Shown in pieces: positions 16,800 to 24,502 of a stretch of DNA of 41,195 bases (positions within the stretch are counted from its first letter, which is position 1; each line of letters opens with the position of its first letter). The notes under the pieces were generated by a model, which was not told the DNA's origin, did no database searches, and saw nothing but the letters and a program-made list of their open reading frames with translations. The stretch is from Chromatiales bacterium (GTDB lineage: Bacteria; Pseudomonadota; Gammaproteobacteria; Chromatiales; Chromatiaceae). The stretch is taken from assembly GCA_024712425.1 (NCBI GenBank), contig JAKRWE010000004.1, positions 1 to 41,195 on the forward strand, given 5' to 3'. The translations under genes were made by a program, and so were the position numbers.

Positions 16800-17321
16800 T
16801 CAGGGGGCATTTGTCCCCTGCATCAGGGCCAGGATGCCTTTCATCAGTTCGATCGGTGAGGGCGGGCAGCCGGGGATCTGCAGGTCCACCGGGATCACGT
16901 TCCGGACCGCGCCGCAGCTGGCATAGCTGACCCCGAATTCACCGCCGCTGCAGGCGCAATCGCCGCTGGCGATCACGAAGCGGGGTTTGCCCATGGCCTG
17001 CCAGGTCCGGCGCAGGGCCGTCTCCATGTGACGTGAGACCGGCCCGGTGACCAGCAGCACGTCGGCATGCCGAGGCGAGGCCACGAAGTGCACCCCAAAG
17101 CGTTCGATGTCGTAATAGGGGCCGTTGACGGCATGGATCTCCAGTTCGCAGGCATTGCAGGAGCCGGCATCTACCTCGCGGATCGCCAGGCTGCCGTCGA
17201 AACGGGCGTCGATATGCGTTTTCAGCTCCCTGCCCAGTGCCTCGATCTCGGGGTCGCGAAGATCCAGCCCCTGCTCGGTGAGGGTGCCGGTCCGGTAAAT
17301 GCGGTTGAGTATCCTCATCAT
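16800..17321 (-). CDS. HyfI/NuoB-like iron-sulfur subunit
   Basis: This 173-residue protein is related to the small subunit of group 4 hydrogenases and to NuoB of complex I, which hold a single [4Fe-4S] cluster facing the large subunit. Probable cluster ligands are all present: C55 and C58 in GSCNACELE, C122 (or C124) in GDCACSGG, and C152 in PGCPPSP. An N-terminal extension (about 45 residues) precedes the core. It is the sixth Hyf-like gene of the operon, 10 bp after the HyfG-like stop. The cluster site is kept although the neighbouring large subunit has lost its metal ligands. Confidence 0.9.
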   Translation of the reverse strand: MMRILNRIYRTGTLTEQGLDLRDPEIEALGRELKTHIDARFDGSLAIREVDAGSCNACELEIHAVNGPYYDIERFGVHFVASPRHADVLLVTGPVSRHMETALRRTWQAMGKPRFVIASGDCACSGGEFGVSYASCGAVRNVIPVDLQIPGCPPSPIELMKGILALMQGTNAP

Positions 17322-17331
17322 GTCACTGTTC

Positions 17332-18927
17332 TCACAGGTCGTGGCCGGAGTAGGAGCCGTTCACGGATTTGTTGCACACCGGGAAATCCGGCACGATGTT
17401 CCCCAGCACGATGCGTTCCAACGCCGGCCAGGTGAACCAGCTCGGATCGCGTGCAAAGAAGCGCGCCACCCGGCCTTCGTCATCGAGCCGCACGTAGCTG
17501 ACGATCTCGCCGCGCCATCCATCGATCAGGCCCAGGCCTTCGCCGCCGGGCCTGGATGGCAGCTCGATATAGATATCGGTCCGGTCCGTCTGCTGCTCGA
17601 GCATCTTCAGCATTTCGTCCATCAGGTTGAGACTGCTGAACACCTCCTCCTGGCGGATTCCCATGCGCGTGGCCACATCGCCGCTCTCGGAGAGGGCGAT
17701 ATTGAAGCGCAGGCGCGTATAGGGGGCGTACAGGCCATCGGTGCGCAGGTCGATGGCCTGGCCCGAGGCCTTGCCCACGTAGCCGCTGGCGCCCAGCGCC
17801 CTGGCGGTCTCCGGCGAGAGATAACCGGTGCTGAGCAGGCGGTCCTCCAGCGAGGGCTGATCATCGAGGATGTCGAACAGGCTGCGGGCCTGCTCGCGCA
17901 GTCGGGCATGGTCCTCGCGCAGGGTGGCGATGGCCGCGTCGTCAAGATTGATCATCACCCCGCCGGGCACCACCACGTCCATCATCAGGCGATGGCCGCT
18001 CAGTTCCCCGCTGCGGCGCTGCCACTGTTCGCGCAGCGCCTGGCACTGCATCTGGGCGAAGGCAAAACCGACATCGTTGCAGATGGCGCCGATATCGCCG
18101 ATGTGGTTGGCTATCCGCTCGCGTTCGCTCAGCAGGCCGCGGATGATGGACGCGCGCTCGGGCGGCCGGATGCCGCTGGCCCGCTCCAGGGCCTGGCAGG
18201 CGGCCCAGGTGTGCGCCACCGTGCTGTCGCCCGAGATGCGGCCGGCCAGGCGCGCCAGCCCTGCGGCGTCGCGTCCCACGGCAATCTTCTCGATGCCCTT
18301 GTGTACGTAGCCCAGGCGTTCCTCCAGGCGCAGGATGGGCTCACCGGCGGCCTGGAAGCGGAAGTGCCCCGGCTCGATGATTCCGGCATGCACGGGCCCC
18401 ACCGGGATCTCGTAGACGCCAGAGCCCTGGATGGGGGGGGAGGGGTAATCGGCGTCTGCCGGGGTGCGCTCCGGCGGATTGCCCTGCACGGGAAAGCCTG
18501 CACGCAGCGGGTGCTCGCCTTCCTGCCAGGCCTGGTGGCGGATCCAGCGGCGCGTATCCGGGTGGTCCGTAAAGGTGACGCCGAACATGTCCGCCAGGTG
18601 ACGTTCCATGCGGTCGGCGCCGGGGTAGAGGGGTGTGTGCGAGGCGATTTCCGGTTGCTCGCCGAGGAGGGCGGTACGCAACACCACGTAGTCCCCCTGG
18701 TTGACCAGCACCGCAGACAACACGATATCGCTATCCTGTTCATCGGCCCAGATCCCGGACCAGCGCAGATCCATGTTCTTTGCGACGCTCGCCGCTTTGC
18801 CCCAATCCTCCGGATCGATGATCAGCAGGTGTGCGGGCGCCAGCGTCTGTGCGCTGCCGGAGTGGACGATGACGTGCTCGTCCTCCAGTTCCGCCAGGTA
18901 CCCGGATAGCCAGTCGAAGCGGCTCAT
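17332..18927 (-). CDS. HyfG/HycE/NuoCD-like large subunit without NiFe ligands
   Basis: This 531-residue protein fuses a NuoC-like N-terminal domain (about 1-150, with MERHLADMFGVTFTDHPD) and a NuoD/hydrogenase-large-subunit domain (from about 175, GPVHAGIIEPGHFRFQ and LGYVHKGIEKIA). In E. coli HycE the NiFe site is held by CGIC and CYSC. The aligned positions here read S232-G-D-S235 and S525-Y-S-G528, so all four cysteines are gone. The protein stops three residues after the second site, lacking the C-terminal peptide that hydrogenase maturases remove. It therefore resembles energy-converting-hydrogenase-related (Ehr) proteins and is not expected to make or use H2. The ATG at 18927 overlaps the hyfF-like stop by 4 bp. 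Confidence 0.92.
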   Translation of the reverse strand: MSRFDWLSGYLAELEDEHVIVHSGSAQTLAPAHLLIIDPEDWGKAASVAKNMDLRWSGIWADEQDSDIVLSAVLVNQGDYVVLRTALLGEQPEIASHTPLYPGADRMERHLADMFGVTFTDHPDTRRWIRHQAWQEGEHPLRAGFPVQGNPPERTPADADYPSPPIQGSGVYEIPVGPVHAGIIEPGHFRFQAAGEPILRLEERLGYVHKGIEKIAVGRDAAGLARLAGRISGDSTVAHTWAACQALERASGIRPPERASIIRGLLSERERIANHIGDIGAICNDVGFAFAQMQCQALREQWQRRSGELSGHRLMMDVVVPGGVMINLDDAAIATLREDHARLREQARSLFDILDDQPSLEDRLLSTGYLSPETARALGASGYVGKASGQAIDLRTDGLYAPYTRLRFNIALSESGDVATRMGIRQEEVFSSLNLMDEMLKMLEQQTDRTDIYIELPSRPGGEGLGLIDGWRGEIVSYVRLDDEGRVARFFARDPSWFTWPALERIVLGNIVPDFPVCNKSVNGSYSGHDL

Positions 18928-20396
18928 AGCAGTCCCTCCCCGGTGATCAGTTGTACCGCCTGGTCCAGCCAGTTGGCCAGGAAGGCCGGGATGGCCAGAC
19001 CGATCCACAGCACCAGCAGCAGATGGATGGCGACCGGGATCATGTTGACCTTGACCGCTGTCTGTCCTTCCGGCACCGCGCCATAGACCATGGGATGCAG
19101 GTGGCGGAACAGTCCGGCCAGGGCGATCACCAGGCCGGTCAGCAGGCTGACGGTCAGCCAGGGCCAGCTCTGGATGGTGGCGCTGAGCAGCAGGAACTCA
19201 CTGGTGAAGACCCCGAACGGGGGGAAGCCGGCAATCGCCGCCACGCCAAACAGCAGGCCCCAGCCCACCGAGGGCTGGGTGCGGATCAGGCCGCGGATGT
19301 GGTCGATGGCCTGGGTGCCCGCGATGTGCGAGGCATGCCCCACGGTGATGAAGATCGAGGACTTGGTGATCGAGTGCACCAGCATGTGCAGCAGGGCGGC
19401 GAAGGTGCCCAGCGGACCGCCGATGCCGAAGCCGAAGGTCGCAAGCCCCATGTGCTCGATGGAGGAGTAGCTGAACAGGCGTTTGATGTCCCGCTGGCGG
19501 TGCAGGAACAGGCCGGCGACCAGGAAAGAGGTCAGTCCGAATCCCATCAGCAGGTAGCCGGCCATGTGCGGGTGGCCGGAGGTGGCCAGCGCGCCGTCGG
19601 TGAGCATCTTGATTCGCACCACCGCATACAGGGCCACGTTCAACAGCAGGCCGGAGAGTACCGCCGACATCGGTGTGGGGCCTTCGGAGTGGGCGTCCGG
19701 CAGCCACTGATGCAGCGGCACCAGGCCGACCTTGGTCCCGTAGCCAACCAGCAGGAACACGAAGGCCAGGCCCATGACGGTCGGGCTCAGCTCACCGGCA
19801 TGTTGGTACAGGACCAGCCAGTTGAGTCCGTCCTCGGCATTCGGCACCACGTGCTGCGCCGCGAAGTACAGCAGCACGGTGCCGAACAGGGCCTGGGCGA
19901 TACCCACGCCGCACAGGATGAAGTATTTCCAGGCCGCTTCGATGGCCTCGGGGGTGCGGTACAGCGAGACCAGCAGCACCGTGGCCAGGGTGGCACCCTC
20001 GACCGCGACCCACAGGATGCCCAGGTTGTTGGTGGACAGTGCCAGCAGCATGGTGAACATGAAGGCCTGGAACATGCTGTGGTACAGGCGCATGCGCTGT
20101 GGGCTGCACTGGCCGGTATGGCAGACATGCTCCATGTAGGGGCGCGAGAAGATCGCGGTGGTCAGGCCGATGAAGCTGGTCAGCACCAGCAGGTAGATAT
20201 TGAATGGGTCGACCAGCAGTTTGTCGCTGTGCATGGGTCCCTGTTCGAGCACACGCAGCGCCAGCATGACCGACACCACAAAGGTCGCCGCGCTGACCCC
20301 GAGGTTGATCCAGCTGGCCATGCGCAGATTGCGTACCAGGCCCAGTACGACGGCACCGATAGCCGGCAGTGCCAGGATGAGATAGAGCTCGTTCAT
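18924..20396 (-). CDS. HyfF-like antiporter-type membrane subunit
   Basis: This 490-residue polytopic protein belongs to the Mrp/NuoL-M-N antiporter family, which pumps H+ or Na+ in complex I and group 4 hydrogenases. About 14 membrane segments are visible. The conserved core includes FVFLLVGYGTKVGLVPLHQW followed by LPDAHSEGPTPMSAVLSG, with the buried lysine, and the LFSYSSIEHMGLATFGFG segment. Conserved residues expected for ion translocation look intact. Its ends overlap the neighbouring genes by 4 bp on both sides, indicating tight translational coupling. Confidence 0.92.
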   Translation of the reverse strand: MNELYLILALPAIGAVVLGLVRNLRMASWINLGVSAATFVVSVMLALRVLEQGPMHSDKLLVDPFNIYLLVLTSFIGLTTAIFSRPYMEHVCHTGQCSPQRMRLYHSMFQAFMFTMLLALSTNNLGILWVAVEGATLATVLLVSLYRTPEAIEAAWKYFILCGVGIAQALFGTVLLYFAAQHVVPNAEDGLNWLVLYQHAGELSPTVMGLAFVFLLVGYGTKVGLVPLHQWLPDAHSEGPTPMSAVLSGLLLNVALYAVVRIKMLTDGALATSGHPHMAGYLLMGFGLTSFLVAGLFLHRQRDIKRLFSYSSIEHMGLATFGFGIGGPLGTFAALLHMLVHSITKSSIFITVGHASHIAGTQAIDHIRGLIRTQPSVGWGLLFGVAAIAGFPPFGVFTSEFLLLSATIQSWPWLTVSLLTGLVIALAGLFRHLHPMVYGAVPEGQTAVKVNMIPVAIHLLLVLWIGLAIPAFLANWLDQAVQLITGEGLL

Positions 20397-21103
20397 GCGT
20401 CGCCCTCCGCTTCCGAGGCCAGTTTCTCCTGCTCGGCCTCGGACAATCGTGTTAGCAGGTCGACGTCCAGGCTGTCGATGCTTTCGCGGATGTGGAAGAA
20501 GAACACTCCGAACAGCACCGCGGCCACCAGTACGTCGAAGGCGATGCCCAGTTCCACCACCAGCGGCATGCCCTGGGTGGCGGCCACCGCGGCCAGGAAC
20601 AGGCCGTTCTCCATCGACATGAAGCCAATGACCTGGGCTACGGCCTGGCGGCGCACCACCATCAGCAGCATGCCAAGCTGGATGATGCCCAGGCTCAGGC
20701 TGACCACGTTACGTGTGTCCGCCAGTTCCAGGCGAGCCACCGGCAGCACCACCCAGTAGCTGAAGATCACCAGCGCGGCACCGCTCATCATGACCAGCGC
20801 CTGCCGTTCCAGGCGTTCCTGGTGGCGTTCCAGCTGCAGGCGGCGGATCAGCCGGTGCAGCATCCAGGGGATCAGCAGCGCCTTCAGACTCAGCGTCAGC
20901 AGGGCGGAGATATACAGGTGGTGGGCGCCGCCCACGGTGGCCACCACCGCCGTCAGCAGGGCCAGCAGACCGCCCTGCCAGGCGAACAGGTGGACCATGG
21001 TGGTGAGCCGGGCCTGCGCCAGCAGGGCAAAGGACAGGAACAGCGCCAGTGCGCTCAACACCAGCATGGTCTGTTCCAGCAGGCTGAGATGCATCAGGTT
21101 CAT
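20393..21103 (-). CDS. HyfE-like membrane subunit
   Basis: This 236-residue membrane protein resembles HyfE, whose N-terminal half is NuoK-like. Hydrophobic segments run from LEQTMLVLSALALFLSFALL through VVELGIAFDVLVAAVLFGVF; an acidic C-terminal tail follows (LSEAEQEKLASEAEGDA). The SMENGLFLAAVA segment carries the conserved NuoK-type Glu. A NuoK-type subunit next to NuoL/M-like partners is needed for the transmembrane ion path. The start ATG at 21103 overlaps the upstream stop by 4 bp. Confidence 0.88.
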   Translation of the reverse strand: MNLMHLSLLEQTMLVLSALALFLSFALLAQARLTTMVHLFAWQGGLLALLTAVVATVGGAHHLYISALLTLSLKALLIPWMLHRLIRRLQLERHQERLERQALVMMSGAALVIFSYWVVLPVARLELADTRNVVSLSLGIIQLGMLLMVVRRQAVAQVIGFMSMENGLFLAAVAATQGMPLVVELGIAFDVLVAAVLFGVFFFHIRESIDSLDVDLLTRLSEAEQEKLASEAEGDA

Positions 21104-22065
21104 GCGCCGACCTCCAGGATGACGTGACTGAGCATGCCCAGCAGGCTGAGCATGAAGGCCAGGTTGAGGAAGGCCGGCACCCGGAACAGGCGCATCTTGG
21201 CGACCACGGTCTCGGAGACCGCCAGGATCACTCCGAGCACCGCCAGCTTGGCGACGATGACGACAAGCCCCAGCAACAGCGAACCGGCATCCAGGCGGCT
21301 GGCGATGCCCCAGGGCAGGAAGATATTGCTCAGCAGGACCCCGTACAGCATCAGCTTGATCTGGGCCGCCCATTCCATCAGCGCCAGGTGGCGTCCCGAA
21401 TACTCCAGGATCATGGCCTCGTGCACCATGGTCAGCTCCAGGTGGGTGGCCGGGTTGTCCACCGGGATGCGGCCGGTCTCGGCGACCGCCACCAGGAGCA
21501 GGCCGAGCAGGGCGAACAGGAAGGATGGACGCAACAGCAGGCCGGCGTCCAGCACGTGTTCGATGACACTGGACAGGTTGGTGCTGTGGGCGCTCATGGT
21601 CAGGGTGAAGATCGCCATCAGCATGGCCGGTTCGGCCAGTGCCGAGATCAGCATCTCGCGCGAGGCCCCCATGCCGCCGAACGATGTGCCCACGTCCATG
21701 CCGGCGAGCGCCAGGAAGAAGCGCGCCAGGGCCAGGAAGCCGACCAGAACGATGACATCGGCGATCGCCGTGGTAGGCAGTTCGATCGCGAGCAGCGGAA
21801 TCACGGAAGCGGCAACCAGGGTGGCACCGAACACGATGTAGGGGGCGGCCCGGAACACGGGTGACGCGGTGTGCGCCATGACCGCCTCCTTGCCGAACAG
21901 CTTGCGCAGGTCCTGGTAGGGCTGCAGCAGGGACGGACCGCGCCGGTTCTGCAGGCGTGACTTGATGCGTTTCACCCAGGCGATCAGCAGGGGTGCACCC
22001 GCTGAGAACAGCAGCATCTGCAACAGCGCCAGCGCCCAGCCCGTTGGATTCAGGAAATCAACCAT
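21100..22065 (-). CDS. HyfC/NuoH-like membrane anchor subunit
   Basis: This 321-residue protein is the NuoH/HycD homologue that connects the hydrophilic arm to the ion-pumping membrane arm. It shows eight hydrophobic segments and family motifs: RIKSRLQNRRGPSLLQPYQD near the N-terminus and GRIPVDNPATHLELTMVHEA, the conserved acidic loop, in the middle. The length is typical. Its ATG (22065) lies within the last codons of the hyfB-like gene, a 16-bp overlap. Keeping this anchor indicates that the hydrophilic arm is still meant to dock. Confidence 0.93.
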   Translation of the reverse strand: MVDFLNPTGWALALLQMLLFSAGAPLLIAWVKRIKSRLQNRRGPSLLQPYQDLRKLFGKEAVMAHTASPVFRAAPYIVFGATLVAASVIPLLAIELPTTAIADVIVLVGFLALARFFLALAGMDVGTSFGGMGASREMLISALAEPAMLMAIFTLTMSAHSTNLSSVIEHVLDAGLLLRPSFLFALLGLLLVAVAETGRIPVDNPATHLELTMVHEAMILEYSGRHLALMEWAAQIKLMLYGVLLSNIFLPWGIASRLDAGSLLLGLVVIVAKLAVLGVILAVSETVVAKMRLFRVPAFLNLAFMLSLLGMLSHVILEVGA

Positions 22066-24062
22066 AGGAGTACCACCAGGGTCCCGAGGGACCAGCCAAG
22101 ATAGATACGGACATTGCCGGACTGGATCAGGGTCACGCGCCGTGCGGCGGCATTGGTCGCCCGCACGATAGGCAGGTAGATCCAGCCCCAGATGCGGTCG
22201 TTCACATGCAGCGAATGACGCTCGCGTCCGTCCTCCCCCTGCGATACCCCTTCCTCGATCTCGAACAGGCCGCCGAAGACGCGGCGGATGGGCTGGGCAA
22301 AGGCGGTCGCGGTGTATTGCATGCGCGCGTTGGGCGGCGCAAAGCCGCAGTCCCAGGCGTCACAGCGGCGTACCTTGCGCACCGCGCCCCGGCGCAGCAC
22401 GGTCGAGGCCAGCCACCAGGCCAGCATCAGTCCAATCAGTACGAAGGGCGCGGAGTAGCTGGCGGTGTCGGCGGACACCGGTGTCAGCCACAGCCAGCCA
22501 TGCGCAGTGGACTGGGTCAGCCCCTGGCCGAGCAACTGTTGCGGGATGCCGTTCAGGGCGCCGACCACGACGGTGGGCAGCACCCCCAGGGCCAGGCACA
22601 GGGCTGCCAGCCAGCCCTGGCCGATACGCATCCCCAGGGTGACCTCGCGCGCACGCCGCACCGGCCGGCTGCGGGCCTGGCCGAGGAAGGCGACCCCGTA
22701 CACCTTGACGAAGCAGGCAGCGGCCAGCGCCCCGGTCAGTGCCAGCATGGCGGCTGCCAGCGGCAGCAGGGTGCGCAGCACGCCACTCTGCAGTGCCCAG
22801 GCCTGCAACGCGGCCTGGAAGGTGAGCCATTCTGAGACAAAGCCGTTGAAGGGCGGCAGGGCCGAGATGCTGATACAGCCGACCAGGAAGAACAGGCCGG
22901 TCCAGGGCATGCGCCGCAGCAGGCCACCCATGCGTTCCATGTCGCGCTCGTGCGCGCTGTGCAGGATGGCGCCGGCTCCGAGGAACAGCAGGCCCTTGAA
23001 CAGGGCGTGGTTGATGGTGTGGTAGAGCGCTGCGACCAGGCCCAGCACGCCCAGCAGGGCGTGACCGGTACCGAGGAAGATCAGCGACAGTCCCAGGCCG
23101 ATGTAGATGATGCCGATGTTCTCCACCGAGTGATAGGCGAGCAGGCGTTTCAGGTCGTGCTGCATCAGGGCGTATAGCACGCCCATCAGCGCCGAGACGG
23201 CCCCGATGACCAGCGCCAGCACGCCCCACTGCCACTGGAAGTCCCCCAGCAGGTCGAAGGTGAAGCGCACGAAGCCGTATACCGCGACCTTGAGCATAAC
23301 GCCGGACATCAGTGCAGAGATATGCGAGGGGGCGACCGGGTGCGCCTCGGGCAGCCACACGTGCAGCGGGATCAGGCCGGCCTTCATGCCGAAGCCGACA
23401 AAGGCGAGCAGAAAGGCCACACTGGCCCAGCCCGGTGAGAGCTGCGCGGCGCGCATCGCCTCGAAGGAAAAACCGTCGCCGAAGCCCGCCAGTACGCCAT
23501 AGCCGAGCAGGATGGAGAGGCCACCGACATGCGCCATCAGCAGGTACAGGAAGGCAGCGCGCCGGTTGGGCGCATGCTCGTGCTGGAAGGCCACCAGGAG
23601 GTAGGAGCTGAGCGACATCACCTCCCAGGCCACCATGAACATGAAGGCGTCGTTGGCCAGCACCACCAGCTGCATGCCGGCGACGAAGATACCGGTGAAC
23701 CCGCCCAGTGCCGGCAGGGAATCGTTGCCGTGCTCGAATTCGCGTGCGTAGCCGGGGCCGTAGATGGCTACGCCGATCACCACCGCGCCGATCAGGGCCA
23801 TGAAGAAGCCGGACAATACGTCCAGGCGCAATTCCCAGTGCAGCCAGGGCAGACCCATGGGCAGGCTCAGGGTCTCGGCCTGGCCGCCAAGCAGTGCCAG
23901 CACGCCACCGACGAGTGCGAGTGCGCCGGAGGCGCCCAGCGCCGGCATGACCAGGCGGCGCATCAGGGAGGGTGTCTGCTGTGTGAGCAGCGAGGCCAAC
24001 GCGGACAGCAATGCCATCGCAGCCGCCAGGCCGGCAAGAGAGAGAGGTGATGCCAGATTCAT
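22050..24062 (-). CDS. HyfB-like antiporter-type membrane subunit
   Basis: This 670-residue NuoL/HyfB-type protein has about 16 membrane segments. The antiporter core contains FLLAFVGFGMKAGLIPLHVW followed by LPEAHPVAPSHISALMSG, and LLAYHSVENIGIIYIG further on. The C-terminal part (CDAWDCGFAPPNARMQYTAT) is the HyfB-type extension rather than the long lateral helix of NuoL. The ATG at 24062 overlaps the stop of the upstream regulator by 4 bp. It is the first structural gene; together with hyfF-like it gives the complex two antiporter modules, and a hyfD-like third one is missing. Confidence 0.93.
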   Translation of the reverse strand: MNLASPLSLAGLAAAMALLSALASLLTQQTPSLMRRLVMPALGASGALALVGGVLALLGGQAETLSLPMGLPWLHWELRLDVLSGFFMALIGAVVIGVAIYGPGYAREFEHGNDSLPALGGFTGIFVAGMQLVVLANDAFMFMVAWEVMSLSSYLLVAFQHEHAPNRRAAFLYLLMAHVGGLSILLGYGVLAGFGDGFSFEAMRAAQLSPGWASVAFLLAFVGFGMKAGLIPLHVWLPEAHPVAPSHISALMSGVMLKVAVYGFVRFTFDLLGDFQWQWGVLALVIGAVSALMGVLYALMQHDLKRLLAYHSVENIGIIYIGLGLSLIFLGTGHALLGVLGLVAALYHTINHALFKGLLFLGAGAILHSAHERDMERMGGLLRRMPWTGLFFLVGCISISALPPFNGFVSEWLTFQAALQAWALQSGVLRTLLPLAAAMLALTGALAAACFVKVYGVAFLGQARSRPVRRAREVTLGMRIGQGWLAALCLALGVLPTVVVGALNGIPQQLLGQGLTQSTAHGWLWLTPVSADTASYSAPFVLIGLMLAWWLASTVLRRGAVRKVRRCDAWDCGFAPPNARMQYTATAFAQPIRRVFGGLFEIEEGVSQGEDGRERHSLHVNDRIWGWIYLPIVRATNAAARRVTLIQSGNVRIYLGWSLGTLVVLLWLIS

Positions 24063-24340
24063 TGTGCGGTGTCCCCTTGATCCCTCAGGCGAACCCCGCG
24101 ACCACCAGTGGTGCTGCTCGCGCCTTCCGCAATCAGTTCGATACCGGCAGTCTGCAACGCCTCGATCACCCGCATCATCGAGTCGACGTTGCAGCGCACA
24201 ACCCCATCGGCCGATTCCATGCGCTGCACGGTCGGCAGGGAAAGTTCGGCCAGTTCGGCGAGCTGACGCTGGTCTATTCCCAACAAGGCACGCGCGGCTC
24301 TCATCTGTGGTCCGGTAATCATATATTGATATAGAGGCAT
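24059..24340 (-). CDS. Small XRE-type helix-turn-helix regulator
   Basis: This 93-residue protein has one Cro/cI-like HTH (MRAARALLGIDQRQLAELAE, then LSLPTVQRMESADGVV, about residues 13-50). A short helix (MMRVIEALQTAGIELI) and a basic, glycine-rich tail follow. It is the first gene of the hyf-like operon and overlaps hyfB by 4 bp (ATGA), so regulator and complex are made together; it may autoregulate. A start at Met7 (24322) is also possible. It faces the divergent sulP gene across 162 bp and could control both. Confidence 0.85.
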   Translation of the reverse strand: MPLYQYMITGPQMRAARALLGIDQRQLAELAELSLPTVQRMESADGVVRCNVDSMMRVIEALQTAGIELIAEGASSTTGGRGVRLRDQGDTAQ

Positions 24341-24359
24341 GGTATGTGTAAGAGGATGT

Positions 24360-24387
24360 ACTATACATCAATAACGATATTTGGTAA
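24360..24387 (-). promoter_or_regulatory. Probable promoter of the regulator-hyf operon
   Basis: On the minus strand TTACCA (24387-24382), a 16-bp spacer and TATAGT (24365-24360) resemble sigma-70 boxes, about 20 bp before the regulator's ATG. The inverted pair TATTGAT (24324-24330) / ATCAATA (24367-24373) brackets the start region and could be the regulator's operator. The whole gap is unusually AT-rich for this window. Confidence 0.5.
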
Positions 24388-24412
24388 AATCACATTTTTC
24401 TAATATTGGGTC

Positions 24413-24456
24413 GTTCCCGGAGGACAGCCGGCGAATGGCCGGACCCCTGTGGGAAC
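24413..24456 (+). promoter_or_regulatory. Hairpin in the sulP leader
   Basis: GTTCCC (24413) pairs with GGGAAC (24451-24456), and inside it GCCGGC / GGCCGG can pair. It lies 47 bp before the sulP ATG and probably forms in the mRNA leader. There is no U-run, so it is not an obvious terminator. Function unknown. Confidence 0.4.
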
Positions 24457-24502
24457 GGCGGCCCAGTGCCCCGCCGTATCGATCGTTGGAGAAATCGTTG
24501 TC

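Noticed and set aside
17299..18909. A 536-codon open frame opposite the HyfG-like gene
   Set aside because: Low-complexity antisense frame without recognisable motifs; the minus-strand protein is a clear family member with coupled neighbours.
18951..20759. A 602-codon open frame on the plus strand opposite the hyfF- and hyfE-like genes
   Set aside because: Its product is rich in Gln, His, Gly and Asp with no domain. It mirrors GC-rich codon bias of the real membrane-protein genes on the other strand.
16800..24062. Annotation as a functional formate hydrogenlyase or hydrogenase 4
   Set aside because: The large subunit lacks all four NiFe-binding cysteines and the maturation peptide, and no formate dehydrogenase or hyp genes are present.
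24413..24456. Terminator for the hyf-like operon or sulP
   Set aside because: It lies upstream of both operons and has no run of T after the stem.
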